DNA from: Oceanobacillus jeddahensis
GTDB lineage: Bacteria; Bacillota; Bacilli; Bacillales; Amphibacillaceae
Direction of reading: 5' to 3'
Assembly: GCF_000750635.1 (NCBI RefSeq)
Contig: NZ_CCDM010000004.1
Coordinates: forward strand, 124,001-188,000
DNA length: 64,000 nucleotides
Position numbers and translations under genes: made by a program. This document shows, piece after piece, positions 8,814-18,183 of the stretch (positions are counted from its first letter, which is position 1; each line of letters starts with the position of its first letter). The notes beneath the pieces were generated by a model, which was not told the DNA's origin, ran no database searches, and saw only the letters and a list, made by a program, of their open reading frames with translations.

Positions 8814-8867
8814 TTATGATTTAAATCAACCATCCCTCTCCTTTTCACTGATTTTTGAATTCAATAT

Positions 8868-8979
8868 AAAACGAAACTTCACTCAGTGGGAGTTAGTGCC
8901 CGTTATCTCCCGCTAAATAAGTTTATTTTCACGCTTTATTTTGAGGCGGGAGTTTTACGGACGGTTCTCCATGATAAAA
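8868..8979 (+). repeat. intergenic repeat, copy B (standard ~112-bp form)
   Basis: Starts AAAACGAAACTTCACTCAGT, then GGGAGTT, the inner stem CTCCCGC..GCGGGAG around an AAATAAGTTTATTTT-type loop, and ends TTTTACGGACGGTTCTCC..GATAAAA. It matches copies C, F, G and H over the inner hairpin and right end. Confidence 0.9.
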
Positions 8980-8993
8980 CAAACCATCCATTC

Positions 8994-9122
8994 TTACATT
9001 CCCTTCACATCAAAATGCACATCACCAAATTGTCGAAATTTTTCGTCCCGGGGTACTTGAATGACTTCTCTTTTTCCCTCATCATTATAAGTGAAGATAC
9101 ATTTATTTTTTAAAAGAGGTGA
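8994..9122 (-). pseudogene. startless coding fragment next to repeat copy B
   Basis: A minus-strand frame of 42 codons reads ..CIFTYNDEGKREVIQVPRD.. and ..FRQFGDVHFDVKGM, then TAA. The composition looks like the C-terminal end of a soluble protein, but there is no start codon and an in-frame stop lies at 9123-9125. The stop is 14 bases from the repeat. The family is not recognised. It could be a relic left after the repeat arrived or after a deletion. Confidence 0.35.
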
Positions 9123-9352
9123 TTAACGATGGTTTAAATTGTAATAAAATGTAACATCTTGATAATAAAAGCAATTATCCATCAGAAATGATTTTTTCTG
9201 CTCATACGATTGCTGCCTCTTATACTTCATGTAATAACAGCAGGAAAAACACCCGGACAATTTTCGTTCTTACTTTAACTCTCCTTAAAACGTTTGATTG
9301 CTATTTCCACGCATAAGATTAAACGGATTCAGGAAGAAAGGAGCACGTGCTT

Positions 9353-12046
9353 ATGGCACAAGAAAAATGGTTTAACCTGAAGACAGAACAAGCAGAATCG
9401 AAACTGGAAACGGATATAAACCATGGTTTACGCAAAGAGCAAGTTGAACAACGCAAACAGAAATGGGGAAAAAATGAATTACCGGAGCCGGAGAAGGATC
9501 CAAAATGGCTGAAATTTTTACACCAATTTAATGATACATTAATTTATGTTTTATTAATTGCAGCTGTCCTAACGGTTGTTTTACAACATTTTGCGGATAC
9601 AGTTGTCATATTACTGGTTGTTCTAATTAATGCTGTTATCGGCTATTTCCAAGAAAACAAAGCTGAGAAAGCATTGGAAGGCATAAAAAAGATGCTCTCT
9701 CTTGAGTCAACAGTTATTCGTGACGGGGAGCGCAAGGAAGTCGCTTCAAGCGATCTGGTGCCGGGTGATATCGTGTTATTGTCTCCAGGAGATAAAATTC
9801 CCGCAGATTTACGGTTAACTGCCACCAGCCGGCTGACAATAGAGGAATCCCCTCTCACTGGTGAGTCAACATCAGTCGAAAAAAATACAGAAACCCTGCC
9901 GGAAGATACGGTTCTTGGCGATCGATTAAATATGACTTTTTCCGGTACAGCGGTTGTATCCGGTTCTGGTCAAGGGATTGTTGCAGCTACCGGTGCAAAT
10001 ACAGAAATCGGTAAAATCAATCAGTCGATTGCAGAAGTGGAAGAATTAAAGACACCTTTACTAAAACAAACAGCACATTTCGGGAAAATGATTTCCATCG
10101 CTATCGTCAGCATTGCAGCTTTATTGTTTGTTTTTGCAGCAATTTTCTATGACTATCCCATCGGGGAACTGTTGCTTTATGTTATCAGCTTAATTGTTGC
10201 CGCTATCCCGGAAGGTTTACCTGCTATTCTTTCCATTATTCTCTCATTAGGTATGCAGATCATGGCCAGAAACAATGCCATTATGCGTAATTTACCGTCT
10301 GTAGAAACACTCGGAGCAGTAACTGTCATTTGTTCGGATAAGACAGGAACGCTGACCAAAAATGAAATGACCGTCCAATCCATTGAACTATCTGACAGAC
10401 GCTTGGATATTACAGGGAATGGATATGCACCAGAAGGAAAAATCCTTGAAAATAACCAAGAAGTAAATATTGCAGAAGACCAGGAACTGCAAATGTTTTT
10501 AAGCAATATATTAACAGTAAATGATGCCTATTTGCGAAAAGATGACGAGGAAGAATGGACAATCAGCGGAGAACCGACAGAAGGCTGTCTGGTCACACTG
10601 ACAGAAAAAGCAAATCAGGAAATAGACCGGCTTCCCATCCTCTCTAAAATTCCTTTCGATTCCAGCTATAAATACATGGCAGGACTTGTGGAAAAAGACG
10701 GAAAGAAAATCATTTATGTAAAAGGGGCCCCAGACCGGCTGTTTGATATGGCAGGCCTGGCAGAAGACTCCGAGGAACGCAAGCTTTGGGAAGACAAAAT
10801 GCTCGCACGCTCCAGCAATGGCGAAAGGGTCATCGGAGCTGCGTATAAATATGTAGCAGACAATAAAATGGAAATCGATCATGAAGATATTTGTGAAGGA
10901 TTGAACATAATTGGTTTAGCGGGCATTCTCGATCCTCCAAGAGAAGAAGCCATTGAAGCAGTGAAAGTCTGTAAAAAAGCTGGTATCCAGGTGAAAATGA
11001 TTACGGGTGATCACAAGACAACAGCGCTTGCTATTGCCAAACAAATGGGTATTACCGAACAAGACAATGTTCTCGAAGGACGAGAGCTGGACCAAATGTC
11101 TGAAGAGGAAATGCAGACCGCAACCCAAAACGTAGATGTTTTCGCCCGTACCAGTCCAGAAAACAAATTACAGCTGGTAACCGCTATGCAGGAGAATGGA
11201 GAAATTACTGCGATGACAGGTGACGGGGTTAATGATGCTCCTGCTTTAAAACGCGCAGACATCGGTGTTTCCATGGGGATCAAAGGAACCGAAGTCTCCA
11301 AAGAAGCTTCCGAAATGGTGCTGGTCGATGATAATTTTAACACCATTGTCAATGCTGTGAAAGAAGGACGGCGGGTCTACGATAATTTGAAGAAAACGAT
11401 CCTGTTTATCCTGCCAACCAATGGCGCGGAAGCATTTTTGATTGTTTCTGCATTAATCGTCGGAATGAACATGCCGCTATCCCCGATTCAAGTCCTTTAT
11501 GTAAATATGGTGACAGCAGTAACTGTTTCTTTCGCATTGGCGTTTGAAAAACTGGAACCGGGAGCAATGGAACGGCCCCCGCGTCCGTCGAATGCAAAAC
11601 TGCTTAGTCCCTACTATATTTTCCGGATTATTTTAGTATCCTTGCTTGTTGGCGGAGCCATTATGACCATGAATGTAACTCTTCTCGGTGATCCAGAACA
11701 TTATACGCATGAACAGGTTACAACAATTACGCTGCATTCCATTGTGATTGCGCAGGTTTTCCATCTATTTAATGTCCGGAACGAACGGAATTTTGCATTT
11801 AATAAAGATTTCTTCTCCAACAAGATTGCTTTTATGCTTGCAGGCGTACTGATTGTTCTTCAATTAATGGTGACGTATATTCCATTCTTAAGGAATGTAT
11901 TTGATTTATATCCGATCGAGGCACAATACTGGATATATCCTTTTCTCATTGGATTCATGACCTTTATCATTATTGAAATCGAGAAGTATATCACCCGGAA
12001 GATTTCTGCTGCGAGAGCATTTAATAAAGAAAAGGGAAAAGAATAA
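9353..12046 (+). CDS. cation-transporting P-type ATPase (P2 type, Ca2+-ATPase-like)
   Basis: 897-aa pump. Order: N-terminal cation ATPase domain, actuator domain with TGES (about 169-172), M4 motif PEGLPA (286-291), phosphorylation site SDKTGTLT (D329), nucleotide-binding domain (KGAPD), hinge TGDGVND and six C-terminal helices. The family exports Ca2+ or related cations. In M6 the usual Asp of Ca2+ pumps (N..TD) is replaced: NMVTAVTVSFAL. Ion specificity is therefore uncertain. SD AAAGGAG fits the ATG at 9353 better than the GTG at 9347. Confidence 0.9.
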   Translation: MAQEKWFNLKTEQAESKLETDINHGLRKEQVEQRKQKWGKNELPEPEKDPKWLKFLHQFNDTLIYVLLIAAVLTVVLQHFADTVVILLVVLINAVIGYFQENKAEKALEGIKKMLSLESTVIRDGERKEVASSDLVPGDIVLLSPGDKIPADLRLTATSRLTIEESPLTGESTSVEKNTETLPEDTVLGDRLNMTFSGTAVVSGSGQGIVAATGANTEIGKINQSIAEVEELKTPLLKQTAHFGKMISIAIVSIAALLFVFAAIFYDYPIGELLLYVISLIVAAIPEGLPAILSIILSLGMQIMARNNAIMRNLPSVETLGAVTVICSDKTGTLTKNEMTVQSIELSDRRLDITGNGYAPEGKILENNQEVNIAEDQELQMFLSNILTVNDAYLRKDDEEEWTISGEPTEGCLVTLTEKANQEIDRLPILSKIPFDSSYKYMAGLVEKDGKKIIYVKGAPDRLFDMAGLAEDSEERKLWEDKMLARSSNGERVIGAAYKYVADNKMEIDHEDICEGLNIIGLAGILDPPREEAIEAVKVCKKAGIQVKMITGDHKTTALAIAKQMGITEQDNVLEGRELDQMSEEEMQTATQNVDVFARTSPENKLQLVTAMQENGEITAMTGDGVNDAPALKRADIGVSMGIKGTEVSKEASEMVLVDDNFNTIVNAVKEGRRVYDNLKKTILFILPTNGAEAFLIVSALIVGMNMPLSPIQVLYVNMVTAVTVSFALAFEKLEPGAMERPPRPSNAKLLSPYYIFRIILVSLLVGGAIMTMNVTLLGDPEHYTHEQVTTITLHSIVIAQVFHLFNVRNERNFAFNKDFFSNKIAFMLAGVLIVLQLMVTYIPFLRNVFDLYPIEAQYWIYPFLIGFMTFIIIEIEKYITRKISAARAFNKEKGKE

Positions 12047-12050
12047 CAGC

Positions 12051-12083
12051 AAAAAGACAAGGATCAGCTTTCCTTGTCTTTTT
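12051..12083. terminator. bidirectional terminator
   Basis: AAAAAGACAAGGA and TCCTTGTCTTTTT form a perfect 13-bp stem with a 7-base loop right after the ATPase stop. Both strands end in T5, so it can also serve the converging RNase H-like gene. Confidence 0.9.
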
Positions 12084-12153
12084 AAACGTTATTAGTGCTA
12101 TTGTCATCAGATGCTGCAATCATGCGAAAGAAGCAGAGAATTCCTTCCCTGCC

Positions 12154-12813
12154 TCACTCCGATAGTTCTTTTTTGCTTGTTATTTCCATCCCTTCCAATG
12201 CCTGCGTAGCTAACCGATCCGCTTCTCGATTTTTCTTACGCGAAATGTGCATGTACTCCGGGGTCACTCCCAATTGATTCACTTTATTTTCAATTCGATC
12301 TGCCCATTTCGTTAATTCTTCCTCATAACACGGCCATTCTCCCATTAATTGATTTACGACAACCTGGGAGTCACCATAAAAAGAAACAGGCAGATGATGG
12401 ACACCCAACCTCTCCAATTCCATCAGCGCCAAGTGCAATGCAGCGTATTCCGCTTCATTGTTCGAACAAAGCTCTTCCACCAATGCATTTTTCCGCAAGC
12501 GGTAAAATGTATTATTCTGTTGATAGTAGATGGCGCATCCCAAACCGGAATGGCTTGTTTCACGCTCAAATCCCCCATCAAAATAAACAGTTACATCATG
12601 CGGCTCGGTTTGAATTTCCTCCATCTGCTTACGTAATTCTTTTAAACTCCACGTATGCTCCTGCGAATCGACGAATATCATATTTTTCATACGTCCCGTT
12701 TTCTTGAAATCTTCAACGATGACGAATGCTTTTGAAGCGTTCATCTCTTCAGAAGTAAAAGTTGCAGCAATCCCTTTTGGTGTCTGATAAGTGCATTCTA
12801 TTCGTACTTTCAT
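12154..12813 (-). CDS. RNase H-like protein (YpeP-type, reverse transcriptase-like RNase HI fold)
   Basis: About 220 aa. An N-terminal 70-residue domain of unknown role precedes an RNase HI fold. All four acidic catalytic residues are present: D in VYFDGG (D80), E in NNEAEYAAL (E123), D in YGDSQVV (D149) and D in NREADRLA (D200). These proteins are annotated as reverse transcriptase-like in Bacillaceae; they would cut RNA in RNA:DNA hybrids, though activity is not proven for this clade. The second of two adjacent ATGs fits the GGAGG ribosome site best. Monocistronic. Confidence 0.85.
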   Translation of the reverse strand: MKVRIECTYQTPKGIAATFTSEEMNASKAFVIVEDFKKTGRMKNMIFVDSQEHTWSLKELRKQMEEIQTEPHDVTVYFDGGFERETSHSGLGCAIYYQQNNTFYRLRKNALVEELCSNNEAEYAALHLALMELERLGVHHLPVSFYGDSQVVVNQLMGEWPCYEEELTKWADRIENKVNQLGVTPEYMHISRKKNREADRLATQALEGMEITSKKELSE

Positions 12814-12945
12814 CATTTTGCCTCCGGTTTATATGTTGGGAAACGAGAAGGTGTTTCCTATCTTCATAGTATTCCCTTCCCCCTGTGTTTATCCAATAAT
12901 CCGAATCCAGCAAATGAAATCAACTGCCTAAGCGGGCCGCACTTT

Positions 12946-14319
12946 TTAAATAATAAGCTTCCAATAAAAAAAGATACTCAGAAAAACGATAATAAGCCAA
13001 CCTGCCATTGCTGGAATTCCTGTACGAAATAAATCACCTTGGCTGTAATAGCCGTATGCATACGTAATTAAGTGCACCGGAGATTGTGTAATGAATAAAA
13101 ATCCTGGAATGCCGACTAAATAAACAGCCATGGCCACTTCCAAAGAACTGAACATTGCTATTTGTTCCCCCAAAATCAAAGCAAGCGGCAAAGCAATTGT
13201 TAAAAATCCCAGCACATTTACAAATAATAATCTTGCCAGAGCGATAAGTAGACATAAACCGACGATGACTGCTACTGGATGAACATGTGCAAAAATTCCT
13301 GTTATCCAGGCTGCAAATTGATTCATCGCTCCAGTATCAATAAGCACATTAGATAACATTAAAGTGGATCCAAAAAACAGCATCATATCCCAATCAATTG
13401 CGGTTCTTGCTTTATCCCAGTCCATCACTCCTATATAGGGCAGAACAGATAACGCGGCTCCCAACATTCCGACAAGCGGAATGGAATATCCATGCCACGC
13501 ATGCGTCAGCCATAATATAAGTGTTAAGGCGATAATAAATGCCATCTTTATTTCTTGTTTACTCCATTTACCTAGCATTTGTTTTTTGGAATACACCAAC
13601 TTCCTGACCATTTTCTGGTCAACATCCCCTATTGGAAATATGATTTGGAACAAAATCCAAAGCATGAACACAAACAACAACATTGGAAAACTGAAATAAA
13701 TAAGCCAATGAATATAGTTCATCTCACCAGAAACAGAGGAAAACATCCCAAACGCATAGATGGTGGAACTAGCACCAGTAGGAACAAACGCTGCTGAAAT
13801 AGGACTAATATACGCCGTTCCGATAAAAAATGATTTCCCTAAATTTGCCGTTTGCTGTATTTCGCTTAATTTTTTTACTAAGTCATCCAGAATATCGCTA
13901 GTTAATTTGCCTTTTCCGATGTTGGACGGTATAAATACAGTCAGCACAAACATCATGATAAAGGATAATAAAAGCAATAATCTGCTGGATCCTTTAGCAA
14001 GATTTAAAATAGAAAGAGCTACTCTGCCTGCTAAACCAGTACGAACAAATGCATGTGCCAGTATAAATGTGGAAAATAATAACCAGACCAAACTGGAGCC
14101 CAAGTAACTTAGCACCTCATCATATGAGGTGAAATGAAAAGACAACAGCAATATTAATAAAATGGAACTGAAAGCTAAGGGGAACACCCTCCCTATCCAT
14201 AGAATCTGGATAATCAAAAGTGTTCCCACTGCTTTTATTTCAAGACCCCAATCTGCACCAAAAATGAAAAATATAATATAAAGTAATACAGAAACAGCCA
14301 ACAAGATGTTCTTTTTCAT
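12946..14319 (-). CDS. DASS/SLC13-type anion:Na+ symporter
   Basis: About 457 aa, 11-12 helices. Family features: SLVWLLFSTFILAHAFVRTGLA in the first half, PISAAFVPTGASSTIYA (substrate loop of the divalent anion transporters, near 185-200) and SPVHLITYAYGYYSQGD near the C-terminus. Members take up di- and tricarboxylates or sulfate with Na+. It follows tctA by 35 bases on the same strand, so the locus has two unrelated carriers for probably the same acids. AGGAGGG precedes the internal ATG at 14319, which is preferred over upstream TTG/ATG codons. Confidence 0.82.
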   Translation of the reverse strand: MKKNILLAVSVLLYIIFFIFGADWGLEIKAVGTLLIIQILWIGRVFPLAFSSILLILLLSFHFTSYDEVLSYLGSSLVWLLFSTFILAHAFVRTGLAGRVALSILNLAKGSSRLLLLLSFIMMFVLTVFIPSNIGKGKLTSDILDDLVKKLSEIQQTANLGKSFFIGTAYISPISAAFVPTGASSTIYAFGMFSSVSGEMNYIHWLIYFSFPMLLFVFMLWILFQIIFPIGDVDQKMVRKLVYSKKQMLGKWSKQEIKMAFIIALTLILWLTHAWHGYSIPLVGMLGAALSVLPYIGVMDWDKARTAIDWDMMLFFGSTLMLSNVLIDTGAMNQFAAWITGIFAHVHPVAVIVGLCLLIALARLLFVNVLGFLTIALPLALILGEQIAMFSSLEVAMAVYLVGIPGFLFITQSPVHLITYAYGYYSQGDLFRTGIPAMAGWLIIVFLSIFFYWKLII

Positions 14320-14354
14320 TTCATCCCTCCTCATCAAGAAAGGACATCTTCCTT

Positions 14355-15854
14355 TTATGCATTTTTGTTTTTACGTTTTTGTATCCATCCAATTAAGAAA
14401 GGATAGCAAATAGACAAAATAGTCATAATCACTAAAGTAATCGTAATTGGAGATGCAACCAATACATTGAAAACATTGTCGAAGGAAACAATACTTTTTC
14501 TGAAGTTCTGCTCCATATCTGAACCTACGATAACTGCAAGGATTAACGGAGCAATCGGAAACTTAAGCAATTTCATCAATACGCCAATCACCCCAAAGAT
14601 AACTAGAATATAGAAATCAATAATGCTATAGCTTAGTGTATAAGTTCCGATGAAAGCCAATACCAAGATCAAAGGATAAAGAATTTTTGGAGGGGTATCC
14701 AAAATCTTTACTAGTACTCCAATTAAAAGGATATTGATTAATACAAGAAATAAGTTCCCGATAAACATACTGTTCACTAATGTCCATACCGTTTCCGGGT
14801 TGTTTTCAAACAGAAGCGGCCCAGGCTGTAATCCCAGCATGATTAAAGCACCTAAAATAACTGCTGTCGTTCCAGACCCGGGAATACCCATCGTAAGAAG
14901 CGGAATAAATGATCCGACAGAAGCAGCGTTATTGGACGATTCCGGAGCTGCCAGCCCTTCGATTGCACCCTTACCAAACTTTCCCGGATGCTTCGATATC
15001 TGCTGTTCCGTTGTATAGCTGAGCATGGATGCTATCGAACCGCCAGCACCTGGAAGAACACCAATCAGAAATCCTACCGGACCTTGTCTCAACATCGGCC
15101 ATTTCGTCTGATTCCAATCTTCTTTTGATATACCCTTCTTTCCTACTTTACTTTTTTGCTTTTTAATCTGATCAATATTTATAAGATTGTAGAGTACTTC
15201 CCCTACAGCGTAAATCCCAATAATCACAACCAAAAAATCAATGCCTTCACTCAATTGCGGAACATCAAACGTAAATCGGTGCACTCCTGTCTGTAAATCA
15301 ATGCCAATCGTACTTAAGAGCAACCCGATACTCATTGAGATAAACCCCTTCACCATGTTCCCTCTGGAAAGAGATACAATGGCCGACAAGGTAAATACGA
15401 ACAAGAGGAAATATTCCGCCGGCCCAAAATTAAGGGCAAACGATGCCAGCGGCTTTGCCAGCAAAATAAAACCGATAATGGCAATGGTTCCGCCAATCAG
15501 AGAAGCAATGGCCGAAATTGTCAATGCCTTTCCTGCCTCACCTTTTTGAGACATTGGATAGCCATCAAATGTAGCAGCAATAGCCGAACCATCTCCTGGC
15601 GTATTAATTAAAATGGAACTTCTTGAACCACCATACATGGCTCCGTAGTAAATAGCTGCCATAAGTACCAAAGCACTTGTAGGATCCATACCGAAAGTTA
15701 TCGGAATTAACACAGCCACTGCTGTAGCCGGCCCTAAACCTGGAAGCATGCCAACTACCGTTCCTAAAAAACCTCCAATTAAAACCCATAAAAGATTCAT
15801 AGGCTGAAGTGCTGTTGTCATCCCTTCCATAAAACTTTGAAAATCCACCCCCAT
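14355..15854 (-). CDS. tctA: tripartite tricarboxylate transporter large permease TctA
   Basis: 499-aa membrane subunit with about 12 helices. TctA signatures: GMLPGLGPATAVAVLIPITF near 35-55, YYGAMYGGSRSSILINTPGD near 69-88, and the repeat-related VGFLIGVLPGAGGSIASMLSY near 255-275. Works with TctB and the binding protein TctC to import a tricarboxylate such as citrate using the ion gradient. SD AAAGGAG. Third gene of the tctCBA operon, 15 bases after tctB. Confidence 0.94.
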   Translation of the reverse strand: MGVDFQSFMEGMTTALQPMNLLWVLIGGFLGTVVGMLPGLGPATAVAVLIPITFGMDPTSALVLMAAIYYGAMYGGSRSSILINTPGDGSAIAATFDGYPMSQKGEAGKALTISAIASLIGGTIAIIGFILLAKPLASFALNFGPAEYFLLFVFTLSAIVSLSRGNMVKGFISMSIGLLLSTIGIDLQTGVHRFTFDVPQLSEGIDFLVVIIGIYAVGEVLYNLINIDQIKKQKSKVGKKGISKEDWNQTKWPMLRQGPVGFLIGVLPGAGGSIASMLSYTTEQQISKHPGKFGKGAIEGLAAPESSNNAASVGSFIPLLTMGIPGSGTTAVILGALIMLGLQPGPLLFENNPETVWTLVNSMFIGNLFLVLINILLIGVLVKILDTPPKILYPLILVLAFIGTYTLSYSIIDFYILVIFGVIGVLMKLLKFPIAPLILAVIVGSDMEQNFRKSIVSFDNVFNVLVASPITITLVIMTILSICYPFLIGWIQKRKNKNA

Positions 15855-15869
15855 AATGAATACTCCTTT

Positions 15870-16319
15870 CTATGGTAAACTTACATTTAATAATTCCGAG
15901 AATGAATACCAAGATATAATAGAAAATATCACTGCAATCAATATATTTTTAAACCATGCCTGTTTTCCATTGATGACAAATAATAAACCTGTTAAGAATA
16001 GCATCGTGGAAATTAAAAAACCTATTCTTTCAAATAGGAATGTATATATAAAAATTAAAACCAATGTAGATACAATTAAAAACGGGGCTCTGCCTGTGAA
16101 TAGTCCTTTTAATTCCTCAAATTTTTCACTTCGTTGCCTCCATTCCTGAATAAAGTAAATCAAGCTGAAAAGAACCAGTAATCCCCCGATTAAAATCGGA
16201 AAGTAAAGCGGACCATTTTCATCACCCACACGAGCTTTTGTAAGATTAAACGTCATGATGAGATAAATAATGCCCAGCACTAGAAAAAACAAAGGCGTAA
16301 TTAACCTAGCCACATTCAA
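15870..16319 (-). CDS. tctB: tripartite tricarboxylate transporter small permease TctB
   Basis: 149-aa protein with four predicted helices (about 7-25, 38-56, 80-105 and 120-140), the size and topology of TctB. It partners TctA in the membrane. Sequence conservation in this family is low, so the call relies on topology and on its place between tctC and tctA. SD AAGGAGG is 4 bases before the ATG. Confidence 0.88.
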   Translation of the reverse strand: MNVARLITPLFFLVLGIIYLIMTFNLTKARVGDENGPLYFPILIGGLLVLFSLIYFIQEWRQRSEKFEELKGLFTGRAPFLIVSTLVLIFIYTFLFERIGFLISTMLFLTGLLFVINGKQAWFKNILIAVIFSIISWYSFSELLNVSLP

Positions 16320-16340
16320 ACCTCCTTCACTTTCTATATC

Positions 16341-16373
16341 CGGGATGAATCTGTTTTGATATGATTCATCCCG
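16341..16373 (-). promoter_or_regulatory. intercistronic hairpin between tctC and tctB
   Basis: CGGGATGAATC and GATTCATCCCG form a perfect 11-bp stem with an 11-base loop, 10 bases past the tctC stop. There is no U-run. Such hairpins often protect the upstream message, so tctC would be made in excess over the permeases. Confidence 0.65.
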
Positions 16374-16382
16374 ATAAGGTAT

Positions 16383-17363
16383 TTATTCTATTAAACCTGC
16401 TTCTGTCATTAACTCATCAAATCTTTCTGTCTGTTCAGCCAAAAATTCCTGCGACTCTTGGCTGTCATGATAATAAGGTTCCCATTCATTATTAGCCATC
16501 ACTTCCTGCCAAGCTTCACTTTCCGTCATTTCAGCGATTTTCTCATCCCAATAGGCAATTTCTTCTTCCGTCATATCAGGTGGACCCATGACACCTCTCC
16601 AGTGAGGAAACACCATGTCCACACCTTGTTCCTTCCAGGTACTTACTTCTTCCAATCCTTCTAATTTCTCTTCAGAACTAACAGCAATCATATTTATTTC
16701 TCCAGCCTGATGCTGTTCCTTCGACTCAGAAACGGACATCGTTGCTACATCCACATGGCCACCTAATAAAGCTGTCAGTACATCTCCGCCACTTTCATAA
16801 ACTAAAAATTCTACTTGTGAAACATCTACTCCAAATTCTTGAGCAGCTTGGACAAAAGATAAATGATCACTATTTCCTAAGCTCGGGCCAACACCAATTT
16901 TTAAGGATGTCGGGTCATCTTTTAGTTCTTCCATTACTTCTTCTCCAGTTTCATATGGAGAGTCCGGCGGAACAGCTACAGAAACCCATTCCGTACTTAA
17001 GATGGCTAATGGCGTAAAATCTTCATAAGTCAAATCACTTTGTCCCAGCAAATTATTCGCAACGAGTAAACTGGAATTAATGGAAATGGCATGTGCATCT
17101 TGTCCTGCCAAATACTGCCACCCTACTTCTCCACCACCGCCAGGCTTATTAGATACATTGATATTCTCTTCAATAATTCCTTCGTCACTAAGAATTTTCT
17201 GCATCGCTCTTGCAGTGGCATCCCATCCGCCGCCTGGCGTTGCAGGAGCTACAAATTCAATATTTCCACTTGGAAAATTTCCTTCAGCTTCACTATTATC
17301 CGAAGAACATCCTGCGACAAGAATAAATGTAATAAATAAAAATAATCCCAGATATTTTTTCAT
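16383..17363 (-). CDS. tctC: tripartite tricarboxylate transporter substrate-binding lipoprotein TctC
   Basis: 326-aa extracellular binding protein anchored by lipid. Signal peptide with lipobox LVAGC (cysteine near residue 19) and then an SDNSEAEG linker. Bug/TctC features: IEFVAPATPGGGWDATARAM and NVSNKPGGGGEVGWQYLA line the carboxylate pocket, and TTT proteins close around the ligand like a trap. SD AGGGGGG precedes the ATG at 17363. It is the first gene after the cre-bearing promoter. Substrate is probably citrate or a related acid (inference from context). Confidence 0.93.
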   Translation of the reverse strand: MKKYLGLFLFITFILVAGCSSDNSEAEGNFPSGNIEFVAPATPGGGWDATARAMQKILSDEGIIEENINVSNKPGGGGEVGWQYLAGQDAHAISINSSLLVANNLLGQSDLTYEDFTPLAILSTEWVSVAVPPDSPYETGEEVMEELKDDPTSLKIGVGPSLGNSDHLSFVQAAQEFGVDVSQVEFLVYESGGDVLTALLGGHVDVATMSVSESKEQHQAGEINMIAVSSEEKLEGLEEVSTWKEQGVDMVFPHWRGVMGPPDMTEEEIAYWDEKIAEMTESEAWQEVMANNEWEPYYHDSQESQEFLAEQTERFDELMTEAGLIE

Positions 17364-17392
17364 CAATATTCCCCCCTTTGGATTTAAATAAA

Positions 17393-17429
17393 ATTGTAAG
17401 GTGAAAGCGATTTGATGTAAACGTTTTCA
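17393..17429 (-). promoter_or_regulatory. tctC promoter with overlapping cre (CcpA site)
   Basis: On the minus strand TTTACA (17416-17421) and TACAAT (17393-17398) are separated by exactly 17 bases. TGTAAACGTTTTCA (17416-17429) matches the cre consensus TGWNANCGNTNWCA at every fixed position and covers the -35 box, which predicts carbon catabolite repression. Upstream, TGTTCATT and TGTTCATG (17463-17479) form a direct repeat that could bind the response regulator. Confidence 0.8.
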
Positions 17430-17474
17430 AAATAAATGAAATATATTACATAAACGAAATTGTGTTCATTTTGT

Positions 17475-18161
17475 TCATGAACCTGTTTTGTCTAAAGAAT
17501 ATCTTCTTTGCGGACGGCCGATGATACCATATTCTTGTTCCACTTTTGCAATGCCTTCTGAAACCAAATATTCCAAATAACGTCGGGCAGTGACTCGGGA
17601 CGAACCAATCGATTCTCCCATCTCCTCTGCCGACAAAGATTTCCCGGACTTCTCCATGATGCGTTTTACCTTTTCCAAAGTTATCCAATCTATTCCTTTA
17701 GGTAGTCCTTCTCCCTCCGTTTGTCTATTCACTGACGGAAACAGCAGTTCATCTACTGTGTTTTGATCAATATATTCTGTCTGCTGCAATACATTTCTCT
17801 GTTTTTTATATTCTTGCATCACTTTAGTAAAACGCTCCAAACTCACCGGTTTAATCAAATAGTTGGTAATTCCTTTGCGCATACATTGTTCCAGCAGCTC
17901 TTTCTCTTTTGCAGCTGTAATAATCATGATATCTACTTGGGGATGAGCTTCCCTTAATTTAGGAATTAAGTCTGTACCCAAATAATCCGGCAAATAAATA
18001 TCAAGCAATATTAAATCCGGCTTCAGATTTTTTATCAATAAGAGCGTCTGCTCACCGGTTAAAGCTTTTCCGGTAACTTGCACCTCTTCTATTTTTTCAA
18101 GAAACTCCTCATGAATATTAGCAATTCTGAAATCATCTTCTGCAATGACAATCTGAATCAT
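17475..18161 (-). CDS. CitB/DcuR-family response regulator
   Basis: 228 aa. Receiver domain with the acidic pocket (E8, D9, D10), phospho-acceptor D54 in LLDIYLPD and K104 in LIKPVS. The C-terminal HTH (LSAEEMGESIGSSRVTARRYLEYL, about 180-205) is typical of CitB/DpiA/MalR regulators. SD AAAGGAG. It is the second gene of the operon with the sensor and lies just before tctC, so it probably activates tctCBA in response to the external acid. Confidence 0.9.
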   Translation of the reverse strand: MIQIVIAEDDFRIANIHEEFLEKIEEVQVTGKALTGEQTLLLIKNLKPDLILLDIYLPDYLGTDLIPKLREAHPQVDIMIITAAKEKELLEQCMRKGITNYLIKPVSLERFTKVMQEYKKQRNVLQQTEYIDQNTVDELLFPSVNRQTEGEGLPKGIDWITLEKVKRIMEKSGKSLSAEEMGESIGSSRVTARRYLEYLVSEGIAKVEQEYGIIGRPQRRYSLDKTGS

Positions 18162-18183
18162 TGTAAACAGTCTCCTTTAGTGA

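Noticed and set aside
8886..9113. 75-codon plus-strand frame over repeat copy B
   Set aside because: Starts inside the repeat; the opposite strand has the more protein-like composition.
9120..9352. manganese (yybP-ykoY) riboswitch before the P-type ATPase
   Set aside because: I looked for its conserved core and found none.
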